A stretch of 64,000 nt of DNA from Saprospiraceae bacterium (GTDB taxonomy: Bacteria; Bacteroidota; Bacteroidia; Chitinophagales; Saprospiraceae), in contig JADJGA010000012.1 of assembly GCA_016708265.1 (NCBI GenBank), forward strand, positions 278,501-342,500, read 5' to 3'. Position 1 is the stretch's first letter. Each line of letters opens with the position of its first letter. Both the position numbers and the translations under genes were made by a program. The notes beneath the pieces were generated by a model that saw only the letters and a list, made by a program, of their open reading frames with translations, had not been told where the DNA came from and ran no database searches. Shown piece after piece: positions 19,848 through 30,381 of this stretch.

Positions 19848-21863
19848 ATGAAACGAAATTCAAGCACTAAGCTATTTCAATCTGAATTGGTAAAAGCAGC
19901 TGTTAAACAATCTTTTATCAAATTAAATCCTGTAAAAATGTACCGTAATCCGGTAATGTTCACAGTTTGGATTGGTACATTGATAATGATATTTGTAAGC
20001 ATATGGATTGTTTTAGGTGAAAAAAACCAGGGAAGTGCCGGTTATAATATTATAGTGACTTTTATTCTTTTAATGACATTATTATTTGCAAATTTTTCTG
20101 AAGCTATTGCTGAAGCAAGAGGTAAGGCTCAGGCAGAAAGCTTGCGTAAAACAAGGGAAGAAACCCCTGCTAAACTTGAAAATGGCAAAATTATTTCATC
20201 ATCCAAACTCGGGAAAGGTGATATTTTTATATGCGAAGCAGGTGATGTGATTGCTTCCAGATGGTGAGATAATCGAAGGTCTGGCTACTATTGATGAAAG
20301 TGCAATAACCGGAGAAAGTGCACCAGTGATACGCGAAGCCGGTGGTGATAAAAGCAGTGTAACAGGTGGCACGAAAGTGCTTTCGGATAAAATAAAAATT
20401 AAAGTAACTACTGAAGCAGGAGAAAGTTTTCTTGATAAGATGATTGCACTTGTAGAAGGAGCCTCAAGACAAAAAACACCCAATGAAATAGCTTTGACAA
20501 TTCTTTTGGCAGGCTTCACCTTAGTTTTTATAATTGTGACTATTACCCTAAAACCATTTGCCGATTATGCTCAAACACCAATCACAATTGCAGCCTTTAT
20601 TTCTTTATTTGTCTGTTTGATCCCGACAACTATCGGAGGACTACTGTCTGCCATAGGCATTGCCGGTATGGACAGAGCATTGAGAGCCAATGTGATAACT
20701 AAAAGCGGTAAAGCAGTTGAAACTGCAGGAGATATTGACGTATTATTGTTGGATAAAACCGGAACTATAACCATTGGAAATAGAAAAGCTACTAATTTTT
20801 ATCCTGCAAATGGTATTGATAAAGACCATTTTGTCAATGCATCAGTGCTGAGGTCTATGGCTGACGAAACACCTGAAGGCAAATCGATTATAGAATTGGC
20901 TGACATTATTCCAACTACTTATAATCTTGAAAATCCAAGATTTATTAAATTCACAGCTGAAACTAGAAGTTCAGGTATTGATTATGCAGACATAAAAATA
21001 AGGAAAGGTGCCACTGATGCCATTAAAACCATCATTGAAAAAGCAGGTAATACTTTTCCTGATGAAATTGCAGAAAGAGTCAGATCCATTTCAAGTAATG
21101 GCGGAACTCCGCTTGTTGTTGCTGAAAATGAGAGAGTTATAGGTGTAATTGAACTACAGGATATCATCAAACCAGGGATTAAAGAACGATTCGAACGTCT
21201 GCGAAAAATGGGTATAAAGACAGTTATGGTGACGGGAGATAATCCCCTGACAGCTAAATTCATAGCTGAAAAATCAGGGGTTGATGATTTTATAGCAGAA
21301 GCAAAACCCGAAGATAAGATGAATTACATACGCAAAGAACAATCAGAAGGAAGACTTGTAGCTATGATGGGCGATGGAACCAATGATGCTCCAGCATTGG
21401 CTCAGGCAGATGTTGGAGTGGCAATGAACAGCGGAACACAGGCAGCCAAGGAAGCAGGGAATATGGTAGATCTGGATAATGATCCCACTAAATTGATAGA
21501 GGTTGTCGAAATAGGAAAACAACTTCTCATGACAAGGGGGACACTCACTACATTCAGTATAGCAAATGATGTAGCTAAATATTTTGCCATTGTACCAGCT
21601 TTGTTCATTGCTAATATTCCTGCTTTGCAAAACCTGAATGTCATGAACCTGCATTCTCCTGAGAGCGCAATACTTTCAGCCATAATTTTCAATGCTTTAA
21701 TAATTCCTCTTTTAATTCCATTAGCTCTGAAAGGTGTATCTTATAAACCTATTGGTGCAAGCGCATTATTGCGAAGAAATCTTTTATTTATGGCTTTGGA
21801 GGCATTTTGGTTCCTTTTATTGGTATAAAAATGATTGATATTTTAGTTTCTTTAATAATTTAA
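19848..21863 (+). CDS. kdpB: Potassium-transporting ATPase subunit B (two frameshifts)
   Basis: The P-type ATPase subunit of KdpFABC. It has the phosphorylation motif DKTGTITIGN, the actuator ESAITGESAPVI (TGES loop), and the hinge motif GDGTNDAPALAQADVG. An extra C near 20257 (GDVIASDGE is restored without it) and a missing T near 21786 break the frame; corrected, the protein is 671 residues and ends in DILVSLII at 21863. Follows kdpA by 13 nt and precedes kdpC by 12 nt. Confidence 0.95.
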
Positions 21864-21875
21864 AAGCTTACTTTA

Positions 21876-22457
21876 ATGAGAAAAAATATTTTACCGGCAT
21901 TAAGACTTACAATTTTCTGTATGTTATTTTTTTCAGGATTCTATACATTGATAGTGCTCGGAATTGCTCAATTTACTGGCAACATTGGAAAGGGCGATAT
22001 AATCATCCATAATGAAAAAAAGTATTATACCATTATTGGCCAGAAATTTAGTGAAGACAAATATTTCTATTCACGACCTTCTGCTGTTGACTATAATGCT
22101 GCAGGAGCAGGAGGCAGTAACAAAGGACCAACCAATTCTGAATATCTGAAAATTGTAAAAAATAGAATTGATACATTTAAAGTACATAATCCTTCGATAT
22201 CTGCATCTGAAATTCCTTCAGATCTGGTTACAGCGAGTGGAAGCGGTATTGATCCGCATATTTCTGTTCAATCTGCAAATATTCAGGCTAAACGGATTGC
22301 TAAAATACGCGGATTGGAAGAAAGCAAAATTAAAGAGATAATTAATTCCAATATTGAAAAACCTTTGTTGGGAATGTTTGGTCCCTATAAACTGAATGTT
22401 TTAAAACTAAATATTGCTTTAGATAAATTACAGTCGCAGATTATTGAAAACACATAA
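21876..22457 (+). CDS. kdpC: Potassium-transporting ATPase subunit C
   Basis: A 193-residue subunit with one N-terminal membrane helix (LRLTIFCMLFFSGFYTLIV) and a periplasmic domain with YFYSRPSAVDYNAAGAGGSN and DLVTASGSGIDPHIS, both hallmark KdpC segments. Intact. It completes the KdpFABC pump. Confidence 0.96.
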   Translation: MRKNILPALRLTIFCMLFFSGFYTLIVLGIAQFTGNIGKGDIIIHNEKKYYTIIGQKFSEDKYFYSRPSAVDYNAAGAGGSNKGPTNSEYLKIVKNRIDTFKVHNPSISASEIPSDLVTASGSGIDPHISVQSANIQAKRIAKIRGLEESKIKEIINSNIEKPLLGMFGPYKLNVLKLNIALDKLQSQIIENT

Positions 22458-22633
22458 AGTAAATCCGGAAATTTTGAATATTGAACTACATCAGAAAAAC
22501 ACAAAATTTTTAAGTTTTTCAAACTTCAGCGAAAAGACTTTGATTTATATTTTTAACAACAGGATTTATGAAAGAAGTGGTTTTAAATTTAGTAAAACAA
22601 ACAAGTTTGGCTAAATGCTTTATTATAAAATTG

Positions 22634-22641
22634 TAATTTTG
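22634..22641 (+). promoter_or_regulatory. Promoter -7 element for kdpD and the histidine kinase
   Basis: TAATTTTG matches TAnnTTTG and lies 14 nt before the kdpD start. With a 198-nt gap after kdpC, it suggests that the sensor genes have their own, possibly constitutive, transcript. Confidence 0.5.
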
Positions 22642-22655
22642 TATATAATTTAATA

Positions 22656-23779
22656 ATGGAAGAAATTCGTAAATCAGCAGAAGAGTTTTTAAACCTCATC
22701 AAAAAATCAAGGAGAGGTAAATTCAAAGTATATATTGGTATGAGTGCCGGTGTCGGCAAAACATACAGAATGTTGCAGGAAGCACATTCACTTCTCAGAA
22801 ATGGTATAGATGTTAAAATCGGGTACATAGAAACCCACAACAGGGCAGAGACTCAGGCTTTATTGGATGGATTACCAATCATTCCGCGAAGGAAACTTTT
22901 TTATAAAGGCAAAGAGCTGGAAGAGCTTGATGTACAGGCAGTAGTCAATCTGAGGCCGGAGGTAGTTATTGTTGACGAATTGGCTCATACCAACATTGAA
23001 GGCAGTAAAAATGAAAAACGCTGGCAAGATGTACTTGAGATCCTTGAATCAGGTATCAATGTTATCAGTGCTGTAAACATTCAGCATTTTGAAAGTTTAA
23101 ATGAAGATATTAAAAAAATAACCGGGATTGAAGTAAAAGAACGTATTCCCGATAAGGTAATTGCTTTTGCTGATGAAGTTGTGAATATTGATCTTACTGC
23201 TGATGAATTAATAATGCGGCTTAAAGAAGGGAAAATTTACGATACTGCAAAAATAGAAACTGCCCTGAATAACTTTTTCAAAAACGAACACATCCTGCAG
23301 CTCAGAGAACTTGCGTTAAAGGAGGTTGCTTCTCAGGTTGAAAGAAAAGTAGAATCGGAAATATTCCAGAATAGTTCGATGAAACATGAGAGATTCCTTG
23401 CATGTATAAGTAGCAATGAACTGTCTGCTAAAACTGTTATAAGAAAAACTTCCCGCTTAGCAAATTATTATAATAGTAAGTGGTTTGTTCTGTATGTTCA
23501 GACTCCACACGAAAGCGCCGATAATATTCCTCTTGATAAACAAAGATTTCTGATAAATAATTTCAAATTGGCAACAGAACTTGGAGCTGAGATTTTAAAA
23601 TTGAAAGCAGTTCTGTAACCAGAACAATTATAGAACAGGCTGAATTGCGAAAAGTAACAACAATATGTGTCGGTAAACCACGTATAAATTTGATCAGACT
23701 AATACTTTCGGCAAGCCTGATCAGAGAACTTTTGAAAAAAATATCTTCCAATAAAATAGATCTTATAATTCTGTCATGA
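22656..23779 (+). CDS. kdpD: KdpD sensory domain protein without kinase part (one frameshift)
   Basis: Residues 1-230 are the KdpD N-terminal domain with Walker A MSAGVGKT (K35) and Walker B VIVDELAHTN; about 235-374 a universal-stress-protein-like domain. The four membrane helices, GAF and histidine kinase domain of enteric KdpD are absent. The break is a missing A near 23600; corrected, it ends KKISSNKIDLIILS at 23779, 374 residues. Its stop overlaps the start of the histidine kinase by 4 nt (ATGA), so the two are translationally coupled and likely work as a split KdpD. Confidence 0.92.
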
Positions 23780-25508
23780 TGAAAATAAAAACAAAATTAA
23801 ATTTAGGTTTTGGTTTACTTTTTCTTCTTATATTTAGTTTAAACCTTATAGGAATAAAGTACATCACCTCATTAAAAAAAGACACTGATAATATACTATC
23901 CGCAAATTATAACACGCTGTTATACACAAGAAATATGCTGTTTTTTCTTGATAAAAGAGATCCTGAATCGCTTGAAAAATTTGATTTAAATTTACATCTT
24001 CAGGAAAAAAATATTACAGAAACAGGAGAAAGGGAATCGACAGAAGAATTAAGATCACATTTTGAAATTTTTAAATCAGACCTCAAAAATAGTGCAATTG
24101 AGAAAAGATAAGATTTGAAATTTACAAAATAATGCAGGTCAATATGCTTGCCATTCAAAATAAAAGTAAGATAGCAACAAAATCTGCAGATAAAGCCGTA
24201 GTAGGAATCCTGATAGCTGGTATACTCTGTTTTATAATTGCTTTGATATTATTAATAAATCTTCCTTCCAATATTGCTAATCCGATTAAAAGACTTACTA
24301 AAAGTATTAAACAAATTGAAGAAGGAAATTATACTGAAAGAATTGATTTTGACAATAAAAGTGAATTTGGCCAGTTGGCTACATCCTTCAACAGTATGGC
24401 TGAAAAACTGGAGGAATATAAGAATAGTAACCTCGCTAAGTTGATGAATGAAAAAAGCAGGATTGAAGCCTTGATTAACAATATGCATGATCCTGTTATA
24501 GGACTTGATGAAAATCTTGATGTGATATTTATCAATCGGGAAGCTGTGAAAATCAGTGGTTTGGATATTGAAACAACTCTCAATCAGAATGCAGAAGAAT
24601 TAGCATTCAAAAACGATCTTTTTAAAATGCTGATAAATGATTTGTTGAAAATTGAAAAAGGTATGGAAATCAAGTCAAAACCGGTTAAAATTTTTTCTGA
24701 AAATAAAGAAGGTTATTTTGAAAAGGAAATTTTACATATATCCATCACCCCGAAAGGAGAATCTTCAAAACGTCTGATAGGTCATGTGATAATTTTAAGA
24801 AATGTTACCGAATACAAAGAACTGGATTTTGCTAAAACCAACTTCATTGCCAATATTTCGCATGAATTTAAAACACCGATTTCTTCAATTAAAATGAGCC
24901 TTCAATTATTGGAAAATGAACATATTGGCAAATTAAACGATGAACAAAAACATCTCATGGATAGTATAAAAGATGATGCTAACAGATTGCTTAAAATAAC
25001 AGGTGAATTACTGAATATGACTCAGCTTGAAAGCGGCAATATTCAACTTAATATTCTAAATGCTAATCCATATGAATTAATACAATATGCTGTGAATGCA
25101 ACAAAATCACAAGCTGAGCAGAAGCAAATAAAACTACAGATCGATTGTAATACTGAAATCGGTAATGTTCAGGCAGATAGCGAAAAAACAGCATGGGTTT
25201 TGATAAATTTACTTTCTAATGCTATCAGGTATTCTTATGAGGATTCAATAATTACAATAACTGCCAAATCCTTAAATGATAAAATTGAAATTTCAGTCAA
25301 AGACTCCGGCCAAGGTATTGCACCACAATATTTGGATAAAATATTTGCGAGATATTTTCGCATTCCTGGTTCCAAAAAAGAAGGTACAGGTTTAGGTCTG
25401 GCTATCAGCAAAGAATTCATCGAAGCACAGGGTGGAAAAATAAATGTTGTAAGTGAATATGGATCAGGAAGTAATTTTACAATTTCATTAAATAAATCAA
25501 TATCATAA
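23776..25508 (+). CDS. Membrane sensor histidine kinase paired with KdpD (one frameshift)
   Basis: TM1 at about residues 8-28, a periplasmic helical segment, TM2 about 140-165, a HAMP domain, a PAS domain, HisKA with ISHEFKTPISS (phospho-His), and HATPase with WVLINLLSNAIRYS (N box), DSGQGIAPQ (G1) and GTGLGLAIS (G2). A missing A near 24108 breaks the frame before TM2; corrected length is 577 residues. Coupled to kdpD by overlapping codons, and likely phosphorylates the sigma54-type regulator at 15979. The layout differs from E. coli KdpDE. Confidence 0.92.
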
Positions 25509-25777
25509 AAAGTTTTTTATCCGATTTTTCAAATCATGTTAATTTAATTATGGGTTAAAGAATTTTTTTTTATTCAGGCAGCATATTTTCCTTTTTTGTA
25601 TCTATATATTGAGTGGATCTAATGTCATTTTTAAAAAAATGCGGATAGTTTTTTAAAAAAAATTAAAAAAGTTTATCTGATTTTAAAATAAATGGTATTT
25701 TTAAGCTTTAAAAGTGAAAAGGTTAACTGATTTTTTTAAAAATATTAGTTATTTTGTTGATATTAAAATTTTAATAC

Positions 25778-26839
25778 ATGAAGATTTTTAGATATGTTTC
25801 GATTCTGAGCTTTTTGTTCATATCAGGTTTTTCACTGACTGCACAGGATATTCATTTCAGTCAGTTCTATATGTCTCCATTAAATTTGAATCCGGCATTA
25901 ACTGGTGTTTCGAATTGTACTGGCAGGGTTATTGCAAATTTTAGAAATCAATGGTCACCTGTTTTGAAATCCGGAGCATACAACACATTTTCTATGTCAT
26001 ACGATCAGAAAATGCCGGTAGGAAGATATGATTATTTTGGTATAGGTGGAACTTTCTGGGGTGATGTGGCAGGAACACACAATTATGGAACTATGCAGGG
26101 AAAAATTTCAGCCTCATATGCTAAACAAATGGGGGGATACAGAAAGAAAGCCCATTTCCTTGTTATCGGTGCTGAGGGTGGTCTGGCAAGAAGAGGACTG
26201 GATACTGACAAATTTAATTTTCCTGATGAAGATAATAATTTATTCGAGACTGTGCCAAATCCACATTTCTTCTTTGGTGATGTATCTGCAGGTTTGTTAT
26301 GGTGGTCTATTCTTGATGAATATACCAACTTCTATGTTGGAGCTGCATTCCAGCATCTTAATCAGGCTAACCAGGCTTTTAAAAGATCCTTAGTAGACTC
26401 AACAGGTGCAGTAATCAGGACAATTAACAATTCACAGGGACTTTATACAAAAGTTACCATCCATGGAGGTGCATCCTTTGAAATACAGCCCAGAATAGCT
26501 GTATTGCCATATTTTGTTACTTTTTTGCAAGGACCTCATGTGCAGGTTAATCTTGGAACAGCTCTCAGGTTTGCATTAGGTAACAGTAGATTAAATAACC
26601 AGGGATTTCAGGTAGGTGCCTGGTACAGATTTGGTACTCAATATGAGAGCAAATTGCATAGCGATGCTGTCATTATCACAGCAAAATTTGATTATGAGAA
26701 TTTTGGAGTAGGTTTAAGTTATGATGCAAATATTTCAGCTTTGCGCAATGCTTCAAAGATCAACAACGGTCTCGAATTATCAGTGATATATAACATTTGT
26801 GGACCGGAACACAGAGGAATTTATTGTCCTAAGTTTTAA
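25778..26839 (+). CDS. PorP/SprF-family type IX secretion membrane protein
   Basis: A 353-residue outer-membrane beta-barrel with a signal peptide (MKIFRYVSILSFLFISGF, cut after LTAQ). The segments QDIHFSQFYMSPLNLNPALT and FRNQWSPV are the PorP/SprF signature. PorP-type proteins anchor or help export type IX substrates such as gliding adhesins. No large adhesin gene is next to it here, which is unusual for SprF-type proteins. Intact. Confidence 0.9.
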   Translation: MKIFRYVSILSFLFISGFSLTAQDIHFSQFYMSPLNLNPALTGVSNCTGRVIANFRNQWSPVLKSGAYNTFSMSYDQKMPVGRYDYFGIGGTFWGDVAGTHNYGTMQGKISASYAKQMGGYRKKAHFLVIGAEGGLARRGLDTDKFNFPDEDNNLFETVPNPHFFFGDVSAGLLWWSILDEYTNFYVGAAFQHLNQANQAFKRSLVDSTGAVIRTINNSQGLYTKVTIHGGASFEIQPRIAVLPYFVTFLQGPHVQVNLGTALRFALGNSRLNNQGFQVGAWYRFGTQYESKLHSDAVIITAKFDYENFGVGLSYDANISALRNASKINNGLELSVIYNICGPEHRGIYCPKF

Positions 26840-26861
26840 ACGCTGCATAAAAATTATATTG

Positions 26862-26893
26862 AACAGGCTGGATTTTTTTCAGCCTGTTTTTTT
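26862..26893 (+). terminator. Terminator after the PorP/SprF gene
   Basis: Stem AACAGGCTG (26862-26870) with CAGCCTGTT (26880-26888), loop rich in T, followed by a T run. Strong rho-independent terminator. Confidence 0.85.
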
Positions 26894-26978
26894 ATAGCAA
26901 TAATTTTTCCGAAAAAGTTATAAGGGTTTAAAAACCAATAAAGGTTTTAATTGTTTAATTATAAATCTTCTAAATAAT

Positions 26979-27194
26979 ATGAGTAGTCTTGAAATAGAGT
27001 TAGGAACATTTCGTGAAGTTGCTGGATTTGATAATTTCGAGCTATCTCAAAAATTACTGACTATGGGTATACTTCCCGGAACGAGAATGTCTATGGTCAG
27101 AAAATCTCCTTTTGGAGGGACTTATTATTTCAAGGTGGATGATAATATTATTGCACTGCGAAAATCTGAGGCAAAAGCTATAATAATAATCTGA
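26979..27194 (+). CDS. feoA: FeoA
   Basis: A 71-residue SH3-like protein with KLLTMGILPGTRMSMVRKSP and a final ALRKSEAKAI. FeoA works with FeoB in ferrous iron uptake. Its stop overlaps the feoB start by one base (TGATG), giving translational coupling. Confidence 0.92.
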   Translation: MSSLEIELGTFREVAGFDNFELSQKLLTMGILPGTRMSMVRKSPFGGTYYFKVDDNIIALRKSEAKAIIII

Positions 27195-29305
27195 TGTCAG
27201 CATTTATATACAAAGTTGCGCTTATTGGTAATCCGAATAGTGGGAAAAGCAGCCTTTTTAATACCCTTACCGGATTACAGCAACATGTTGCAAATTTTCC
27301 CGGAGTGACAGTCGATAAAAAAACCTCATTACTTAAAATAGATAAGGACCTTCATATTCTTCTGACTGATTTTCCCGGAGCCTACAGTCTGTATCCAAAT
27401 TCCGATGATGAGAGGGTAGTTGCAGAAATTCTGACAAATCCGTCAAATCCTGACTTTCCTGATGCTATTATTTATGTTGTCGATCCATTTGATTTCAAAA
27501 GGCAGTTGTTGCTATTCACTCAATTGAAGGATCTGAATATCCCGGTACTGGTCATTTTTACGATGAAAGATCTCGCCGATAAACAGGGATTGCAAATTGA
27601 TACAATAAAGTTTGAAAATCTGTTTGGTACTAATGGAATCTTTTTCAGCAATAAAACCCGGGAGAAACTTGAGGAAATCAAGAAGAGTTTAGTTGTACTT
27701 TTACTTGAAACTGATTATAAAAAAGAATTCCATAAGTTAGCTGATGTAGAAAAAAGAGCAGTTGAGATGTTCAAATCAAGGCTTGAATATAATTCTGATT
27801 ATCAGTTATTGCTTCAGATACATCATAGTAAATGGTTAAAACACATTTCAAGTGAATTGAAAAATGAAATAAGGGACTTCAAGCTCAGTTCAGGTTTCAG
27901 TGACCTTTCTTTACAGATTAATGAGACTATGGAACGATACAAGCTTTTTGAAGCCAAATCCCGCTCAGTAGTTTCATCAAAAAAACGTACAGGTAAAACA
28001 ATTACAGACAGGATTGATGAAGTTGTAACTCACAGAATTTTTGGCCCGGTTATTTTCTTTAGTATTATGATGCTTGTTTTTCAGGCCATTTTTTCCTTGG
28101 CTACATTTCCTATGGATCTGATTGAAAGTGGTTTTTTAAATCTTTCAGAATACTTAAAAGACAATTTTGAACCAAACTGGCTTACATTGCTTTTTGCTGA
28201 AGGTATAATACCCGGACTTGCAGGAGTTCTGGTTTTTGTTCCTCAGATTTTTATTCTTTTTCTGATTATCGGTATCATGGAGGAGATTGGTTATATGTCA
28301 AGAGTGATTTTCATGTTCGATGACCTGATGCAAAAATTTGGTATGAATGGTAGAAGCCTGGTTGCACTTATCTCTGGTGGGGCATGTGCTGTGCCTGCAA
28401 TTATGTCAACACGAACTATAAGCAACTGGAAAGAGAGGCTTATAACAATAATGGTTACTCCTTTGATAAGTTGTTCTGCACGGATACCGGTTTACTCTTT
28501 GCTGGTATTATTTGCCGTACCTGATGAAAAAATATGGGGCTTTAATCTGAGGGGAATAACTCTGATGGGTTTATACCTGTTTGGTATTGCAATGGCATTG
28601 TTTTCTTCACTTGTGATGAAATATTTCATCAATGCCAGGGGAAATTCTTATCTGATTCTTTCATTGCCTGAATATAAAAAACCAATTTTAAAAAATATTG
28701 CACTTTACGTAAAAGAAAAATTGGGGGCTTTTGTTTTTGGAGCCGGAAAGATAATTGTAATGATCTCTTTAGTGATATGGGTCATGGCAAGTTCCGGGCC
28801 TGGTGAAAACTGGAAAAATTCTGAAATAAGTGCAACTACTGAAGCTATTCAGAAAAAATTATCAAGTGAAGAAACCAACAATTTGATAGCCTCCCGCAAA
28901 CTCGAAAATTCATATATCGGTGTTTTGGGGAAAGTAATAGAACCTGCAATTCAGCCTCTCGGGTTTGACTGGAGGATTGGGGTTGCTATCATCACTTCAT
29001 TTGCTGCCAGGGAAGTATTTGTCGGAACAATGTCAACCATATACAGTATCGGCAGTGCTGATAATAATGTCAGGATATCTGAAAGAATGGGAAAGGATAT
29101 AAATCCGGTGACAGGTAAACTGACGTATAATAGTGCTGTTGCATGGTCATTGCTGATGTTTTATGTTTTTGCTTTGCAATGTGTCAGTACACTTGCCGTT
29201 GTGTTCAGAGAGACAAATTCATGGAAATGGCCATTGATACAATTTATTTATATGGGGAGTCTAGCCTATCTTTTCTCCTATTTGGTATATAATTTTCTTA
29301 AGTAA
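27194..29305 (+). CDS. feoB: FeoB ferrous iron transporter
   Basis: A 703-residue protein. The N-terminal G domain has G1 GNPNSGKSS (about 12-20), the G2 region with NFPGVTVD, and G3 DFPG; G4, normally NxxD, reads FTMKDLADK (position about 125) and so lacks the usual Asn. The membrane part has GGACAVPAIMSTRT and PLISCSARIPVYSL, the two gate motifs with Cys. The whole gene is intact, in contrast with the genes before 25.5 kb. The gene ends 6 nt from the convergent porQ. Confidence 0.94.
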   Translation: MSAFIYKVALIGNPNSGKSSLFNTLTGLQQHVANFPGVTVDKKTSLLKIDKDLHILLTDFPGAYSLYPNSDDERVVAEILTNPSNPDFPDAIIYVVDPFDFKRQLLLFTQLKDLNIPVLVIFTMKDLADKQGLQIDTIKFENLFGTNGIFFSNKTREKLEEIKKSLVVLLLETDYKKEFHKLADVEKRAVEMFKSRLEYNSDYQLLLQIHHSKWLKHISSELKNEIRDFKLSSGFSDLSLQINETMERYKLFEAKSRSVVSSKKRTGKTITDRIDEVVTHRIFGPVIFFSIMMLVFQAIFSLATFPMDLIESGFLNLSEYLKDNFEPNWLTLLFAEGIIPGLAGVLVFVPQIFILFLIIGIMEEIGYMSRVIFMFDDLMQKFGMNGRSLVALISGGACAVPAIMSTRTISNWKERLITIMVTPLISCSARIPVYSLLVLFAVPDEKIWGFNLRGITLMGLYLFGIAMALFSSLVMKYFINARGNSYLILSLPEYKKPILKNIALYVKEKLGAFVFGAGKIIVMISLVIWVMASSGPGENWKNSEISATTEAIQKKLSSEETNNLIASRKLENSYIGVLGKVIEPAIQPLGFDWRIGVAIITSFAAREVFVGTMSTIYSIGSADNNVRISERMGKDINPVTGKLTYNSAVAWSLLMFYVFALQCVSTLAVVFRETNSWKWPLIQFIYMGSLAYLFSYLVYNFLK

Positions 29306-29311
29306 AAATGT

Positions 29312-30367
29312 TTACAATTTCTTTTTGAAATTATTAAGATTAGTAGATAATGTCAGGTGCGATTTTCCACCTGCCAGATTATGAATGTTGTATGCATAAT
29401 CGATAGTGAATTTTTTCATTTTCAGGCCAAAACCAAAACTGAAACCTGCAAAACTTCTGTAAGGATAAACTGACATTTCTTTTGCTTTTCTGTGATTATA
29501 AGCAAATCTCAGCCTCATTGGTCCATCATTTTTACCAAGTAAAAACTCACCACTGAATATTAAATGTCTGAAGAAATTATCAGAAAATTCTGCAAATTTT
29601 GATTTATCCTGATTTTCATCTGTCAGGATTATATTGTTTTCTCCGTTTGGATCATCATAACTGAGATTGAATCTGTTAAGATGTGTGGCTGTAATATTTA
29701 ATCTGAATGGCAGGTGTTCCAGACGTTTTGAAATGCCAACCATGACATTCATAGGAGCCGGCTCTTTTTCATCTGCATAAGGATCAATCGTTCCTCCCAG
29801 ATTTTTAATCACAAAGCCAATGTCAAAGTTTTTACCTTTAAGATGATACATAGCTCCAAGATCTACCGTCATGCCAAATGAATTGTATGTGCCCAGATTA
29901 GAATAAATAAACCTTGTATTCAATCCAAGATTTAAATTTTCATAAAGCTTGTAGGAAGCTCCCAACAGGAATGCTAGATCACTTCCGCTAACAGTACCTG
30001 ATATGTCACCGTAAATATCTGCCATATCGGCTTGTCCGTAATTCATAAACTGAATGCCTGCATGAAAAGGTAAGTTGATTTTCCCAATTTTAAAACCATA
30101 ATCCAGATTTTGACTTGATATACCACTAAAAAAAAACTTATGGCTTAATGACAATGATCTTATCATTTCATCTTTGAGTACAGCAGGGTTTTCATTTGCA
30201 AGGCTGATATCATTATCATCAATTGATACAATATTGTTTCCAAGAGCTGAAATTCTTGCAGAAGAGGATATATTCAGAAATTTATAAGTATTTGTGGTTC
30301 CAACCTGTCCAAAAGAATTAGAGGACAGCAAAATAAATAGTATTATGATTTTTAAATGCTTCTGCAT
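29312..30367 (-). CDS. porQ: Type IX secretion system protein PorQ
   Basis: A 351-residue outer-membrane protein with a signal peptide (LKIIILFILLSSNSFGQ) and the segment YKFLNISSSARISALGNNIV, typical of PorQ, then a barrel of repeating strands ending in AGGKSHLTLSTNL. PorQ is part of the attachment complex that anchors type IX cargo to A-LPS with PorU, PorV and PorZ. The gene is followed convergently by feoB. Confidence 0.88.
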   Translation of the reverse strand: MQKHLKIIILFILLSSNSFGQVGTTNTYKFLNISSSARISALGNNIVSIDDNDISLANENPAVLKDEMIRSLSLSHKFFFSGISSQNLDYGFKIGKINLPFHAGIQFMNYGQADMADIYGDISGTVSGSDLAFLLGASYKLYENLNLGLNTRFIYSNLGTYNSFGMTVDLGAMYHLKGKNFDIGFVIKNLGGTIDPYADEKEPAPMNVMVGISKRLEHLPFRLNITATHLNRFNLSYDDPNGENNIILTDENQDKSKFAEFSDNFFRHLIFSGEFLLGKNDGPMRLRFAYNHRKAKEMSVYPYRSFAGFSFGFGLKMKKFTIDYAYNIHNLAGGKSHLTLSTNLNNFKKKL

Positions 30368-30381
30368 GATCTATAAAGATA

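Noticed and set aside
20199..21692. Several minus-strand ORFs inside kdpB
   Set aside because: All oppose a continuous P-type ATPase frame and show no domain of their own.
22568..22636. 22-codon ORF between kdpC and kdpD
   Set aside because: No ribosome site, no membrane helix or known motif, and it overlaps the kdpD promoter-like element; likely chance in AT-rich DNA.
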